Assembly (NCBI GenBank): GCA_910585075.1
Contig: CAJUED010000002.1
Coordinates: 112,268 to 176,267 of the forward strand
Direction of reading: 5' to 3'
From: an uncultured Lachnospiraceae bacterium
GTDB taxonomy: Bacteria > Bacillota > Clostridia > Lachnospirales > Lachnospiraceae
DNA length: 64,000 nucleotides
Under the pieces are notes generated by a model, which saw nothing but the letters and a program-made list of their open reading frames with translations, searched no databases and was not told the origin of the DNA. Every line of letters begins with the position of its first letter. The first letter of the stretch is position 1. Of the stretch, positions 8,457-16,910 are shown in pieces. Position numbers and translations under genes: made by a program.

Positions 8457-9971
8457 ATGTTAAAAATATTGATCGCTGATGATGAACCTTTTATCCGTCA
8501 GGGGATACGCACAACAATTCCCTGGGAAAAATACGGAATGGAAATCGTCGGAGAAGCATCTAACGGAAAAAGCGCGCTAAAACTGGCAATTCAACTTTTA
8601 CCGGATATTGTTATTGCGGACATTTCCATGCCTGTCATGACAGGTTTGGAGCTTGCCGCACAGCTTGGCGAATTGCTTCCCGATACCAGAGTCATTATTC
8701 TTACCGCCCATGGAACTACAGATAATTACACAGGCGCTTTTCAGTCAAAAGTAAGCCGTTTTGTTTTAAAAAGCGCTAATTCTTCCATTATCCTCGAGAA
8801 TGTGCTTGAGGTGAAAAAAGAAATCGAAAAAGACCGGCGGCAAAATCAATCCTATCAACAACTCAGTAACATCCTTAGTGAGAATCAGCATCTCATAGAG
8901 TCAACCCTTTTTTCCCGTTTGCTTCGCAACCGGATTACGCCTGAGGCATTCCTTGAAAAAGCACGGAAAATGGAGATTCCCCTGATGAGTTCCTCTTATG
9001 CAATGATACTGGCAAAATGCCTGTCCAGAGATGACTGGCAGACCATTATCGCCTTTCAAAATGCGTTTTCCGCGTATCATCCGTTTTCCTTCTTTGTTGA
9101 AGGCAATCTTTTATTAGTGTTACTGAATATAGAGCAAAAAGGGGTTACCGAACAGGAACTTGCCCGGATACTTCCGGAAATCAAGCCCTATGTTCTTGGA
9201 AACCAGCTTGCCTGTATGAATTACATCAGCGAAGTGGATGATTTCTCCATTTCTTATCACAGCTTATGCAACCGGCTAAATGACTGTTTCTGGAATACGG
9301 ACTGGGAATACTCCATCATAACCCAGGCTTATACCCTTCCATCCAAAGATGGGGATGATATTTTAAATTATGAAAAAGCCGTTATTTCCGCTGCTCTCTG
9401 TCACAATACACCCCAGGCGGAACACGCTCTCCAACACTATTATGACTACTGCAAAACCCATTCCCTTTCGCAAAAAGATTTCTGGGATTCCATAAAACGC
9501 CTTTTACTGCTTCTTACCTCCATAAATTCCTCAGATACCGATCTGGAATTTCTCATGTCTTCCATTTATGAAATGGAATGTCCACAGGACATACTGGAAT
9601 TAGTAAAAAGTTTTTTAAATTCTGTGCCTCTGACCGATTCTCAGAAACCGCAGATAACTGCGGCCCTGAATTATATCAGCGAAAACTATGACAAAGACCT
9701 GCGTCTGTCTGATGTATCGCGCCGGATTTTTCTGTCGGAAGGGTACCTTAGCAGAATCTTTAAGGCAGAAACCGGTTATTCATTTACGGAATGGCTGCAT
9801 CATGTACGAATTGAAAAGGCAAAAGAGCTGATTGCCCATTCTGATTTAAAATATTATGAAATTGCCGAGAAAGTAGGCTACAAAGACTATAAATACTTTT
9901 CCGCTTATTTCAATAAGCTTTGCGGATGCAGCGCCAAAGAATATAAAAACCGTTCCCAGCTGGGATTATAA
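8457..9971 (+). CDS. AraC-type response regulator, YesN family
   Basis: A 504-residue cytoplasmic transcription factor. The receiver domain (1-120) has the acidic pocket ADDEPF and the expected phospho-acceptor Asp55 in DIVIADISMPV. The middle region (about 150-390) is poorly conserved. The C-terminus (about 400-500) has two helix-turn-helix motifs of AraC type (RLSDVSRRIFLSEGYLSRIF and KYYEIAEKVGYKDYKYFSAY). The gene follows the YesM-type kinase by 15 bases and probably activates the divergent sugar operon. Its last six bases overlap the 3' end of the convergent AraC gene, with no terminator between them. Confidence 0.9.
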   Translation: MLKILIADDEPFIRQGIRTTIPWEKYGMEIVGEASNGKSALKLAIQLLPDIVIADISMPVMTGLELAAQLGELLPDTRVIILTAHGTTDNYTGAFQSKVSRFVLKSANSSIILENVLEVKKEIEKDRRQNQSYQQLSNILSENQHLIESTLFSRLLRNRITPEAFLEKARKMEIPLMSSSYAMILAKCLSRDDWQTIIAFQNAFSAYHPFSFFVEGNLLLVLLNIEQKGVTEQELARILPEIKPYVLGNQLACMNYISEVDDFSISYHSLCNRLNDCFWNTDWEYSIITQAYTLPSKDGDDILNYEKAVISAALCHNTPQAEHALQHYYDYCKTHSLSQKDFWDSIKRLLLLLTSINSSDTDLEFLMSSIYEMECPQDILELVKSFLNSVPLTDSQKPQITAALNYISENYDKDLRLSDVSRRIFLSEGYLSRIFKAETGYSFTEWLHHVRIEKAKELIAHSDLKYYEIAEKVGYKDYKYFSAYFNKLCGCSAKEYKNRSQLGL

Positions 9972-10811
9972 GTCCGGATTCACCACCAGGCGGTTAGCCT
10001 GTCGGTAACGGGTGGGCGAGACTCCATATTCTTCTTTAAACCGTTGATTAAAGTAAGATACATTATTATATCCGCATTCCAGCATGATGTTCAAAATACT
10101 TTCATCCGTAGTCCTTAAAAGCGCGGCCGTCTGTTCCAGCCGAATAGCGTTAATATAGGCTGATGGCGTTTTCCCGTAATATTTTTTCATCATTCTGGTC
10201 AAATGCTCCTGACTTTTACCTGAAAGTTCCACAAACCGTTCCATTCCTTCCAGATAATTTTCTTTCAGCCCCATACCCTGACAGGCTTTTTCCAACCAGC
10301 TCGGAATAACTTCCCGGCTGGTTTTCTGATGCTCCAAATATATAAAAGTTTCCGTAAGAATTTCCTGTATCATGCCTTCCGGCGGAATATCCCCCTCATG
10401 TACCATGTTTTTCATTAAATACATCATTTTTAAAATCAAAGATTGCCCCAGGCTCGCAGGCAGGCGGACATATTCCGCCAAATGTTCTGACTGTCCTCCA
10501 TAAAATTCCTGCCAGATTTTTTTGCTTTTTTCGTAAGCCTCAATTGAAAATGCCAGATTCATAAAGTGAGCAGATTTGCATTTCCCTTTCCTGAAACTGT
10601 GTACATCCTCGGGTTTTATCAGACATAACATATCCTGCGTCAGTAACTCCTCACGTTGATTGCAGCAATGATATACTTCGCCTTCCTTCATAATAAAAAT
10701 TTCGTAAAATTCATGCGTATGGCGAAGGGTTTCCGCACTGCTTAACAAAACGGTTTCTGCCGCATGATATCCCCTTGCAGATAAGATTTCTTCGGCTGTC
10801 AGCTTAACCAT
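9966..10811 (-). CDS. AraC family regulator with cupin domain
   Basis: A 281-residue regulator with an N-terminal cupin-like sensor (about 10-110; LRHTHEFYEIFIMKEGE is the metal/ligand-binding type segment) and a C-terminal pair of AraC helix-turn-helix motifs (about 185-275, with ESILNIMLECGYNNVSYFNQ). The organisation is like ChbR/RhaR-type proteins that respond to a carbohydrate ligand. It is transcribed away from the glycyl radical enzyme gene, with about 190 bases between the starts, so it is the obvious candidate regulator of that enzyme. The ribosome site (AAGGGA) is weak. Confidence 0.87.
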   Translation of the reverse strand: MVKLTAEEILSARGYHAAETVLLSSAETLRHTHEFYEIFIMKEGEVYHCCNQREELLTQDMLCLIKPEDVHSFRKGKCKSAHFMNLAFSIEAYEKSKKIWQEFYGGQSEHLAEYVRLPASLGQSLILKMMYLMKNMVHEGDIPPEGMIQEILTETFIYLEHQKTSREVIPSWLEKACQGMGLKENYLEGMERFVELSGKSQEHLTRMMKKYYGKTPSAYINAIRLEQTAALLRTTDESILNIMLECGYNNVSYFNQRFKEEYGVSPTRYRQANRLVVNPDL

Positions 10812-10929
10812 TTCTCTTTTCCCTTCAAAGTCAATTCTGTAAATATCAAAAGAACAATATCAATATACCATATGTTATATCAACTCACAAGAAGAATAGA
10901 ATCAATATAAGATATACAATAAAATCAGA

Positions 10930-10997
10930 ACGAGATTTGTGCCTGCGCACACTTGACACAAACTCGTTATATACAAAAAATGTGCGCAGAAATGAGG
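10930..10997 (+). repeat. Intergenic repeat (family A) supplying the ribosome-binding site
   Basis: An inverted repeat ACGAG-A-TTTGTG (10930-10941)/CACAAACTCGT (10957-10967) is followed by GCGCAGAAATGAGG (10984-10997), whose GAGG is the Shine-Dalgarno of the next gene. The same layout, inverted TTTGTG/CACAAA arms followed by GCGCAGAAATGAGG, is found upstream of metY (28009-28081, minus strand). A reduced copy lies before the FtsX-like gene (25855-25897). Confidence 0.55.
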
Positions 10998-11003
10998 ACC
11001 TAT

Positions 11004-13199
11004 ATGAAAAATAAAATTACATCCCATGAAGCCATCTCTTATATGATGGAATTTACTGTGACACATGCCGCTTTTCCCGATAATATCTATATGCGGGAAG
11101 CCATGTGCCTGAAAAAGCAGCTGGAATACACCATGCTTCCTCCAAAAGAGACAGACTTGCTTGTGGGCAGAAAACGTGAGCTGCCCATAGGCTTTACCCC
11201 CCAGAATGCCTACGCCACCGTAGGTTACTACTGCGAAGAATCCCCTCTTTTGCAAATGGCGGGCGATCCTGACGTCTCGCCGCAGGACCGGGCTGTTGTC
11301 ACAGAATTGATTACATACTGGAAGGGCAAAACAACCACTGAAAAAATCAAGGCAAGTTACACACAGGATATTTTAACGCATGTATGCCTGGGCAATTATG
11401 AAACGGACAGTGGAACCGCATTCGCCCTCTACCGTATGAGCGGGGCGCAAATGGACCCGCAAAAACTATTAGATAATGGGCTGGATTCATTGATAGAATA
11501 CATTTCCGGCATGAGTGAAAAAAATCCTCCCTTTTATGAGGCGGCCGTTTTCGTTCTACGGACTTTTCAGGATTTATGTAGTTCATATCATGAACTATTA
11601 CAACAGTATGCCGGGCAGGCCAGTCTGCCTGACACAAAAAAGAATTTTTCCGATATGGCCCGTGATATGCTTCATATTGCCCATAAAAAGCCGGAAACCT
11701 TTCGACAGGCAGCCCAGCTTACTTATTTGTATAATCTTGTTTCCGGAACCTATAATTATGGACGTATGGACGAATATTTGGGAAACTACTATGCCCATGA
11801 TCTGGATACCGGATTACTCTCTGAGGAAACCGCTCTGTCAATCATCAAAAATCTATGGACGCTTATGATCGCCCGAAACAAAGTTTTTGACAGCAGAGTC
11901 ATCTTAGGCGGAAAAGACCGCAAAAATATAGAAGCGGCGGATCGCTTCGCAATGGCCGCAATGGAAGCCTCACGCCAGCTGAAAGATGTTATTCCTCAGC
12001 TCACACTCCGCTGCTATGAAGGTATGAATCCTGCCGTATATGATAAAGCGCTTCATGTAATCGGTACGGGAACTACCTTTCCTATTCTTTATAATGACGA
12101 TTTGAATATTTCCTGTGTGGCGGAGGCCTTTTCCGTCCCTCTCTCGGAAGCGGAGACTTATGTCCCCTTTGGATGCGGAGAATATGTACTGTACAATAAA
12201 AGCTTTGGCACCCCAAGCGGCATCATCAACTACCTGAACGAATTAAACAATATGATTTACGGAGAAGATACGAATTACCTGAAAAGCTGCCCTGATTTTT
12301 CCTCCTTTTACACGGCATTTTTATCCAGACTGCGGAAAATCATTTCCGCCCTTGCTCACCAAGAAAAACTGGAATATGAAATCTGCGCAAAGGATGCACC
12401 TTATCTTTACTACAGTATCTTGTTTGACGACTGTCTCACCAGAGGAAAGCCTGTGTTTGCAGGTGGTATCCGCTATCTGGGCGGAACCCTGGAAGGATAT
12501 GGAAATATCAATACATCAGACAGCCTGACCGCCATAAAAAAGCTCGTGTACGAGGAAAAAAAGATTTCCCCCGACCAGCTTGCCCTTGCCCTTAAGTGCA
12601 ACTTTGAAGGATATGAAGAAATTCAAAAACAATTGCTGGATGCTCCGAAATACGGAAATGATAACGCTTATGCCGATGATATTGCCGTGCAATTCCATAC
12701 GGATACCTGTAACATGATTCGCGACTGTAAGGAACAGGCCGGCCTTGCCTCTTACCTGGAAGTCATCATTAACAACCAGGTAAACACCACCTTTGGAATC
12801 CACACCGGCGCTTCCCCTGATGGCCGTCCCGGATATACTTATATGGCCAATGCAAATAACCCTACGGGTGGAATGGACAAAAGCGGAATTACGGCTCTGC
12901 TCAATTCCCTGGTGAAGCTTTCCCCCAGACGCCATGCAGGTTCCGTCCAAAATATGCGGTTCTCCCCGGAAATGTTCGGCCCCTTGCTTTCCAAGACGAA
13001 AGGGCTCTTATCCGCCTATTTCCATAACGGAGGCTCCCAGACCATGATTACCGTGCTAAACCGGGGTGATCTGGAACAGGCTATGATACATCCGGAAAAG
13101 TATCAGAACCTGATTGTGCGGGTGGGTGGGTTCAGCGCCCGTTTTGTCGAGTTATCCAAAGATGTTCAATTGGAACTGCTAAGTCGTACTCTGTATTAG
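11004..13199 (+). CDS. Glycyl radical enzyme of unassigned substrate (PFL/dehydratase superfamily)
   Basis: A 731-residue anaerobic radical enzyme. The C-terminal radical loop is intact (VRVGGFSARF, radical glycine about residue 709). The active-site cysteine lies in VPFGCGEYV (Cys391, Glu393), so the Cys-x-Glu pair of the dehydratase/lyase branch is kept, but glycine stands between them where glycerol, propanediol, hydroxyproline and choline enzymes usually have valine or isoleucine. It lacks the double cysteine of pyruvate formate-lyase. Start at ATG 11004 is chosen because GAGG lies seven bases upstream; an upstream ATG at 10953 lacks a ribosome site. The next gene is its activase. Flanking AraC and SDR genes suggest a sugar- or polyol-derived substrate, but the reaction is not known. 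Confidence 0.88.
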   Translation: MKNKITSHEAISYMMEFTVTHAAFPDNIYMREAMCLKKQLEYTMLPPKETDLLVGRKRELPIGFTPQNAYATVGYYCEESPLLQMAGDPDVSPQDRAVVTELITYWKGKTTTEKIKASYTQDILTHVCLGNYETDSGTAFALYRMSGAQMDPQKLLDNGLDSLIEYISGMSEKNPPFYEAAVFVLRTFQDLCSSYHELLQQYAGQASLPDTKKNFSDMARDMLHIAHKKPETFRQAAQLTYLYNLVSGTYNYGRMDEYLGNYYAHDLDTGLLSEETALSIIKNLWTLMIARNKVFDSRVILGGKDRKNIEAADRFAMAAMEASRQLKDVIPQLTLRCYEGMNPAVYDKALHVIGTGTTFPILYNDDLNISCVAEAFSVPLSEAETYVPFGCGEYVLYNKSFGTPSGIINYLNELNNMIYGEDTNYLKSCPDFSSFYTAFLSRLRKIISALAHQEKLEYEICAKDAPYLYYSILFDDCLTRGKPVFAGGIRYLGGTLEGYGNINTSDSLTAIKKLVYEEKKISPDQLALALKCNFEGYEEIQKQLLDAPKYGNDNAYADDIAVQFHTDTCNMIRDCKEQAGLASYLEVIINNQVNTTFGIHTGASPDGRPGYTYMANANNPTGGMDKSGITALLNSLVKLSPRRHAGSVQNMRFSPEMFGPLLSKTKGLLSAYFHNGGSQTMITVLNRGDLEQAMIHPEKYQNLIVRVGGFSARFVELSKDVQLELLSRTLY

Positions 13200-13254
13200 G
13201 GCAAAAAAGTATTACCACGAAAACAATTATGTGTATTGCGAATTATTCGCAGAC

Positions 13255-13281
13255 CAATTTGTGCCGGAGCGTCACAAATTG
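13255..13281. repeat. Short inverted repeat, related to 412-440
   Basis: CAATTTGTG (13255-13263) pairs perfectly with CACAAATTG (13273-13281) around a nine-base loop. A near copy in opposite orientation is at 412-440, which marks this as a dispersed element rather than a gene-specific structure. Confidence 0.55.
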
Positions 13282-13289
13282 CTTAGGCG

Positions 13290-13385
13290 AGGCTGTCGCA
13301 ATAAGAAAAGCAGATGCAAGATATATGAATATCCAGCTTTTAGAAACACAATATCTTGTATGTAGTTTTCTCAATGCGACAGCCT
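13290..13385. repeat. Long imperfect palindrome (about 96 bases)
   Basis: The outer arms AGGCTGTCGCA (13290-13300) and TGCGACAGCCT (13375-13385) are perfectly complementary. Inner arms CAAGATAT (13317-13324) and ATATCTTG (13351-13358) are also perfect, and intermediate bases pair partly (AGAAAA/TTTTCT). Size and intergenic position suggest a small palindromic mobile unit or a long mRNA hairpin. Confidence 0.6.
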
Positions 13386-13419
13386 CCCATCATGTAAACG
13401 CTCCGGAATGGAGACTTTT

Positions 13420-14373
13420 ATGAATCATTCTTTTGATAACTCCGGATGCACAGGCATTGTGTTTGATCTGCAGCGGTGCTCCATGCATGACGGGCCCGGG
13501 ATACGAACCACCGTATTTTTAAAGGGCTGCCCTTTGTCATGTAAATGGTGCCACAATCCTGAATCCCAGCTTTCCCGCTCTCAACTGGCTTACTATGATG
13601 AAAAATGCAGCGGCTGCCGACTGTGCGGTTCCATCCATCCCCAGGTTCACTGTTTTGAGTATAACTCCAATCACCCTGACAGACGTCCCGCTCATTCCGT
13701 TCAATATCAAAACTGTACGCAATGCGGTAAGTGTGTGGCCAACTGCCCTTCCTCTGCCTTAAAGCTATTTGGCAGCAGAACCAGCATACAATCACTGCTG
13801 GAAATTATTAAAAAGGATATTCCTTACTACAGAGAAACCGGAGGCGGGCTTACCGTCAGCGGCGGCGAGCCATTTTTTCAGTATACTTTTCTACTCCGGC
13901 TTCTGGTTGAAACAAAAAAAGCCGGGATTTCCACCTGCGTGGAAACGTGCGGCTTTGTAACCAGGGAAAAACTGGAAGAAGCTATGCCCTATATTGATAT
14001 GTTCCTTTTTGATTATAAAGAGACATCCCCGGTTCTTCATAAAAAATTTACCGGCGTGGACAATGCACTGATTCTTAAGAATCTCGACTTTTTATACCAC
14101 AGCGATAAAAAAATAATACTCCGCTGCCCTGTTATTCCCGGATATAATGATACTCCACAACACTTTAAAGGGATTGCCGCAATGGAGCAAAACTATCCCA
14201 ATCTGGCAGGCATAGAAATCCTTCCCTATCATGATATGGGAAAAGTTAAGGCCCATGCTGTGGGAGCCGACTACCTAATCTCCGCTCCCACAGCCGACCT
14301 TGCTCTGAAATCCAAATGGAAGGAAATGATGCAGTCTTGCAATTGCAGTGAAATTATTTTGAACAGTTTTTAA
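13420..14373 (+). CDS. Glycyl radical enzyme activase (radical SAM)
   Basis: A 317-residue activase that cleaves S-adenosylmethionine to place the glycyl radical on its partner. The radical-SAM cluster motif is CPLSCKWC (Cys37, Cys41, Cys44), preceded by the family signature SMHDGPGIRTTVFLKG. Two extra iron-sulfur cysteine sets follow, CSGCRLC with a distant fourth cysteine and CTQCGKCVANCP, as in activases of the non-PFL branch such as glycerol and hydroxyproline dehydratase activases. GGEP-type loop is seen as VSGGEPFFQ. Start at 13420 is preferred over 13408 because GGAG lies six bases before it. It follows the radical enzyme by 220 bases on the same strand, so the two form a functional pair. 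Confidence 0.92.
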   Translation: MNHSFDNSGCTGIVFDLQRCSMHDGPGIRTTVFLKGCPLSCKWCHNPESQLSRSQLAYYDEKCSGCRLCGSIHPQVHCFEYNSNHPDRRPAHSVQYQNCTQCGKCVANCPSSALKLFGSRTSIQSLLEIIKKDIPYYRETGGGLTVSGGEPFFQYTFLLRLLVETKKAGISTCVETCGFVTREKLEEAMPYIDMFLFDYKETSPVLHKKFTGVDNALILKNLDFLYHSDKKIILRCPVIPGYNDTPQHFKGIAAMEQNYPNLAGIEILPYHDMGKVKAHAVGADYLISAPTADLALKSKWKEMMQSCNCSEIILNSF

Positions 14374-14505
14374 TGAAATACTTTCAAATGCCGTCACAAT
14401 CTGTTTGCCGGCTTACTGAATTAAAATATTGGGCAATTTCCATACCTTTAACATTTCTCTTTCCGGAACATATAATACACCAAGCGATAACAGGGATAAT
14501 AAAAC

Positions 14506-15405
14506 ATGGAATTAACCAAATTTTGTAATTGTACAGAGGATAAGGATAAAAATGATCTGGCCTTTCCCCCACAGCATCAGAACAGGCAGCCCGGATTTGA
14601 ATATGTTATGAACCCCATACCCATATCCGAATGTGGAAAGGCACATCCAAAACTTGAAAACAAGGTGGCCCTCCTTACCGGCGGTGACAGCGGCATCGGC
14701 CGGGCTGTTGCCTATGATTTCGTAAAAGAAGGGGCCAAAGTTGCCATAGTCTATTATGATGAAGAAAAAGACGCAAACGATACTGCCGCAAGAATTGAAG
14801 AATTAGGCGGTGAGTGTCTGTTGCTGCGTGGAGACCTGAAAGATGCCAGTTTTGCAAAATACTGTGTCAGCAAAACCATTGAACGGTTCGGCAAATTGGA
14901 TATTCTAATAAATAATCATGCGGTTCAGTTTATCCAGCGGAGCATCCTTGATATTACCCACGAACAGCTGGAATTTACCTTCAGGAACAATGTATTTTCA
15001 TTTTTCTACCTGATACAATATGCTTTGCCTTATATGAAAAAAGGCGCAAGCATTATCAACACCACCTCCGTAACCGCTTATCAGGGAAATAAGGATTTGA
15101 TTGATTACAGTGCTACAAAGGGCGCCATTGTGGCTCTCACCAGGTCTCTCTCCTTATCCCTTGCGGAAAAAGGCATCCGGGTCAACGGCGTAGCTCCCGG
15201 CCCCATATGGACACCCCTGATTCCGGCATCCTATTCCGCCGAGGAAGTTGCCACCTTCGGGAAAGGAACCTCTCATGTTCCCATGGACAGAGCCGGCCAG
15301 CCCTGCGAAGTCTCGCCCTGCTTTGTATTTCTTGCCTCGGATGATGCAAGCTATATGACAGGGCAGGTGCTGCATCCCAATGGAGGGACAATTGTGGGGT
15401 CGTAA
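14506..15405 (+). CDS. Short-chain dehydrogenase/reductase, YghA/YhdF-like
   Basis: A 299-residue SDR with an N-terminal extension of about 45 residues, as in the YghA/YhdF group. The nucleotide-binding loop TGGDSGIGRA lies near residue 58, the structural NNHA motif near 145, and the catalytic Tyr-x-x-x-Lys is YSATK near 205, with an upstream serine in NTTSVTAY. It should reduce or oxidise a carbonyl/alcohol with NAD(P)H in the cytoplasm. It sits 132 bases after the activase on the same strand, so it may process the aldehyde or ketone made by the radical enzyme; that link is inferred. A terminator hairpin follows at 15489. The ribosome site is weak (AGGGA). Confidence 0.87.
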   Translation: MELTKFCNCTEDKDKNDLAFPPQHQNRQPGFEYVMNPIPISECGKAHPKLENKVALLTGGDSGIGRAVAYDFVKEGAKVAIVYYDEEKDANDTAARIEELGGECLLLRGDLKDASFAKYCVSKTIERFGKLDILINNHAVQFIQRSILDITHEQLEFTFRNNVFSFFYLIQYALPYMKKGASIINTTSVTAYQGNKDLIDYSATKGAIVALTRSLSLSLAEKGIRVNGVAPGPIWTPLIPASYSAEEVATFGKGTSHVPMDRAGQPCEVSPCFVFLASDDASYMTGQVLHPNGGTIVGS

Positions 15406-15488
15406 TGCTTCTTACTTGCACCGGCATTTTTCGCTTAGTGCCTTATGTTTTTCCTTCATTTTTTGAAAATTTCTGTGACAAAAAGGCA

Positions 15489-15529
15489 AAAGGCCGTTCC
15501 CTGTGGATTCATCCATAAAGGCGGCCTTT
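15489..15529. terminator. Bidirectional terminator between SDR gene and birA
   Basis: AAAGGCCG pairs with CGGCCTTT, with an inner TGGAT/ATCCA stem. It lies between two convergent genes and has T-rich sequence on the plus side and A-rich on the other. The inner GGAT..ATCCATAA core matches the hairpin at 675-714, so these two terminators may share an origin. Confidence 0.7.
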
Positions 15530-15542
15530 CATTCTTTACCTT

Positions 15543-16553
15543 TCACTCTATCTTAATACTGATTTCCCCGCTGGAAAGATTTTCCCTTGTGCCATCCTCA
15601 TACTGAACCTGCAGATGGCAATCATCATCTATCCCAAGCACCAAAGCAATTTCTCTTTCCCCTCCCCTCTCTCCTCTTATGGGGGCACCCTCCGGCGCCA
15701 GAATGCGTACCTTCCTCCCTATCACAAAGGAACGTTTTCTATATTCTTCCAGATAATCTTTTGCCGGAAAAGACTTATAATACTTCATAAAATTTGCCAG
15801 AAATTCCACGGCCAGACGATTGCGCAGATTCTCTCTGGTGATGTCATTGGTAAATACGGCACCGGCCACATTTTCAAGCTCCTTAGGGAACCCTCCGGCA
15901 GGCTCATACAGATTGATACCAATTCCCACAATCACATACTCCAGCTTTCCCTCCTCCAGGGAGGCAGAGCCTTCCGTCAGGATACCGGATATCTTCCTGC
16001 CCCGCATCCAAATATCGTTGACCCATTTAATCTGCACCGGTTCTTCGGCAATCTTTTCAATTGCCCCGGCAGCTGCTGCCGCAGTCAGAGTGGTCAGCAT
16101 AGTGCCTTCCTGGGGCGTTGCATCCGGGTGGAGCAGCAAACTTAAATAAATTCCCGTCCCCTCCGGCGAAAAGAAGGAGCGTCCTCTCCGCCCCCTGCCT
16201 GCGCTTTGTTCCTCCGCAAGTAAGACCATATCCCGCCTTTCCCCTTCCGCAACATACTGCTTTAGCACATTGTTGGTGGAATCCACCATTTTCTCCACCC
16301 AGACTGCCAGATTCACCCCTTCCTCCCTCAATTTCTGCTCAATAAAAGCAGCGGAAAGCACATCCGGAGCCTCCTTAAGGGTATATCCTTTATTGTTTAC
16401 GGCTTCAATCCCATAGCCATCCCTCTGCAGCGCTTTCACCGCCTTCCAGACTCCCGCCCGGGTTACGGAAAGCTGATCCGCAATCTCCTGTCCGGACAAA
16501 AAATCTCCCCGATGACTTTCCAGCAATAACAATACCTTATCCTTTACAACCAT
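15543..16553 (-). CDS. birA: Biotin--[acetyl-CoA-carboxylase] ligase / biotin repressor
   Basis: A 336-residue bifunctional protein. An N-terminal winged helix (about 1-60; QEIADQLSVTRAGVWKAVKA) is typical of the repressor form. The catalytic domain has the biotinyl-AMP loop GRGRRGRSFFSPEG and the KWVNDIW substrate motif, followed by the small SH3-like C-terminal domain. It attaches biotin to carboxylases and may sense biotin. Start MVVKDKV at 16553 is supported by GGGAGG upstream; a longer frame to 16604 lacks support. It has its own promoter (16663-16691) and a hairpin-rich leader. No classical BirA operator was recognised, so self-regulation is uncertain. Confidence 0.92.
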   Translation of the reverse strand: MVVKDKVLLLLESHRGDFLSGQEIADQLSVTRAGVWKAVKALQRDGYGIEAVNNKGYTLKEAPDVLSAAFIEQKLREEGVNLAVWVEKMVDSTNNVLKQYVAEGERRDMVLLAEEQSAGRGRRGRSFFSPEGTGIYLSLLLHPDATPQEGTMLTTLTAAAAAGAIEKIAEEPVQIKWVNDIWMRGRKISGILTEGSASLEEGKLEYVIVGIGINLYEPAGGFPKELENVAGAVFTNDITRENLRNRLAVEFLANFMKYYKSFPAKDYLEEYRKRSFVIGRKVRILAPEGAPIRGERGGEREIALVLGIDDDCHLQVQYEDGTRENLSSGEISIKIE

Positions 16554-16611
16554 TTCAAACCTCCCTGTTTCGGCCAGGCAAATAACCAGCTTCAAGCACG
16601 GCACCTGACCC

Positions 16612-16691
16612 GCTGCCGGCAGCAGGCAGGAACCACCATACCTTCCTGCCCTTCCCTACAAAAGTATAGCGAAATCTAAATAAAATGTAAA
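16612..16691 (-). promoter_or_regulatory. birA promoter and leader hairpins
   Basis: On the minus strand TTTACA (16686-16691), 17 bases and TATACT (16663-16668) form a good sigma-A-type promoter. The transcript would then hold a hairpin GGCAGGAA/TTCCTGCC (16625-16650) directly followed by the palindrome GCTGCCGGCAGC (16612-16623). The leader of about 100 bases before the start may be regulatory. Confidence 0.6.
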
Positions 16692-16910
16692 TATCCCTCG
16701 CAGTCCTCAACTAAACCAATACTCCTTCGATTCCTTTTCAGGGGTTATCCGGAAGCCTGTGCCCGTTGCGTTTTTTTGCAGCTTGCAAGCACAGTGACCA
16801 CTGATTAATAATCTGACTTCACATTCTCATAAAAATAGTGTATAATCTTAAAGAATGTTCTATAAAATTATTATGAATACGCCGCAAAACGGCAGAATGG
16901 AAATCAAACT
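16692..16910 (+). promoter_or_regulatory. Promoter region of the LytM-like/bactofilin operon
   Basis: TTCACA (16818-16823), a 17-base spacer and TATAAT (16841-16846) give a strong sigma-A-type promoter about 65 bases before the first start codon. The rest of the spacer shows no other clear feature. Confidence 0.7.

Larger units (their letters stand above)
13200..13419 (+). other. Spacer between glycyl radical enzyme and activase with two hairpins
   Basis: The 220-base spacer carries a short hairpin (13255-13281) and a long imperfect palindrome (13290-13385). These could attenuate transcription or protect the enzyme message so that more enzyme than activase is made. A short open frame through the region looks spurious. 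Confidence 0.5.

Noticed and set aside
13229..13423. Open frame of 64 codons between the radical enzyme and the activase
   Set aside because: It runs through two palindromes, has no ribosome site and no protein-like pattern, and overlaps the activase start.
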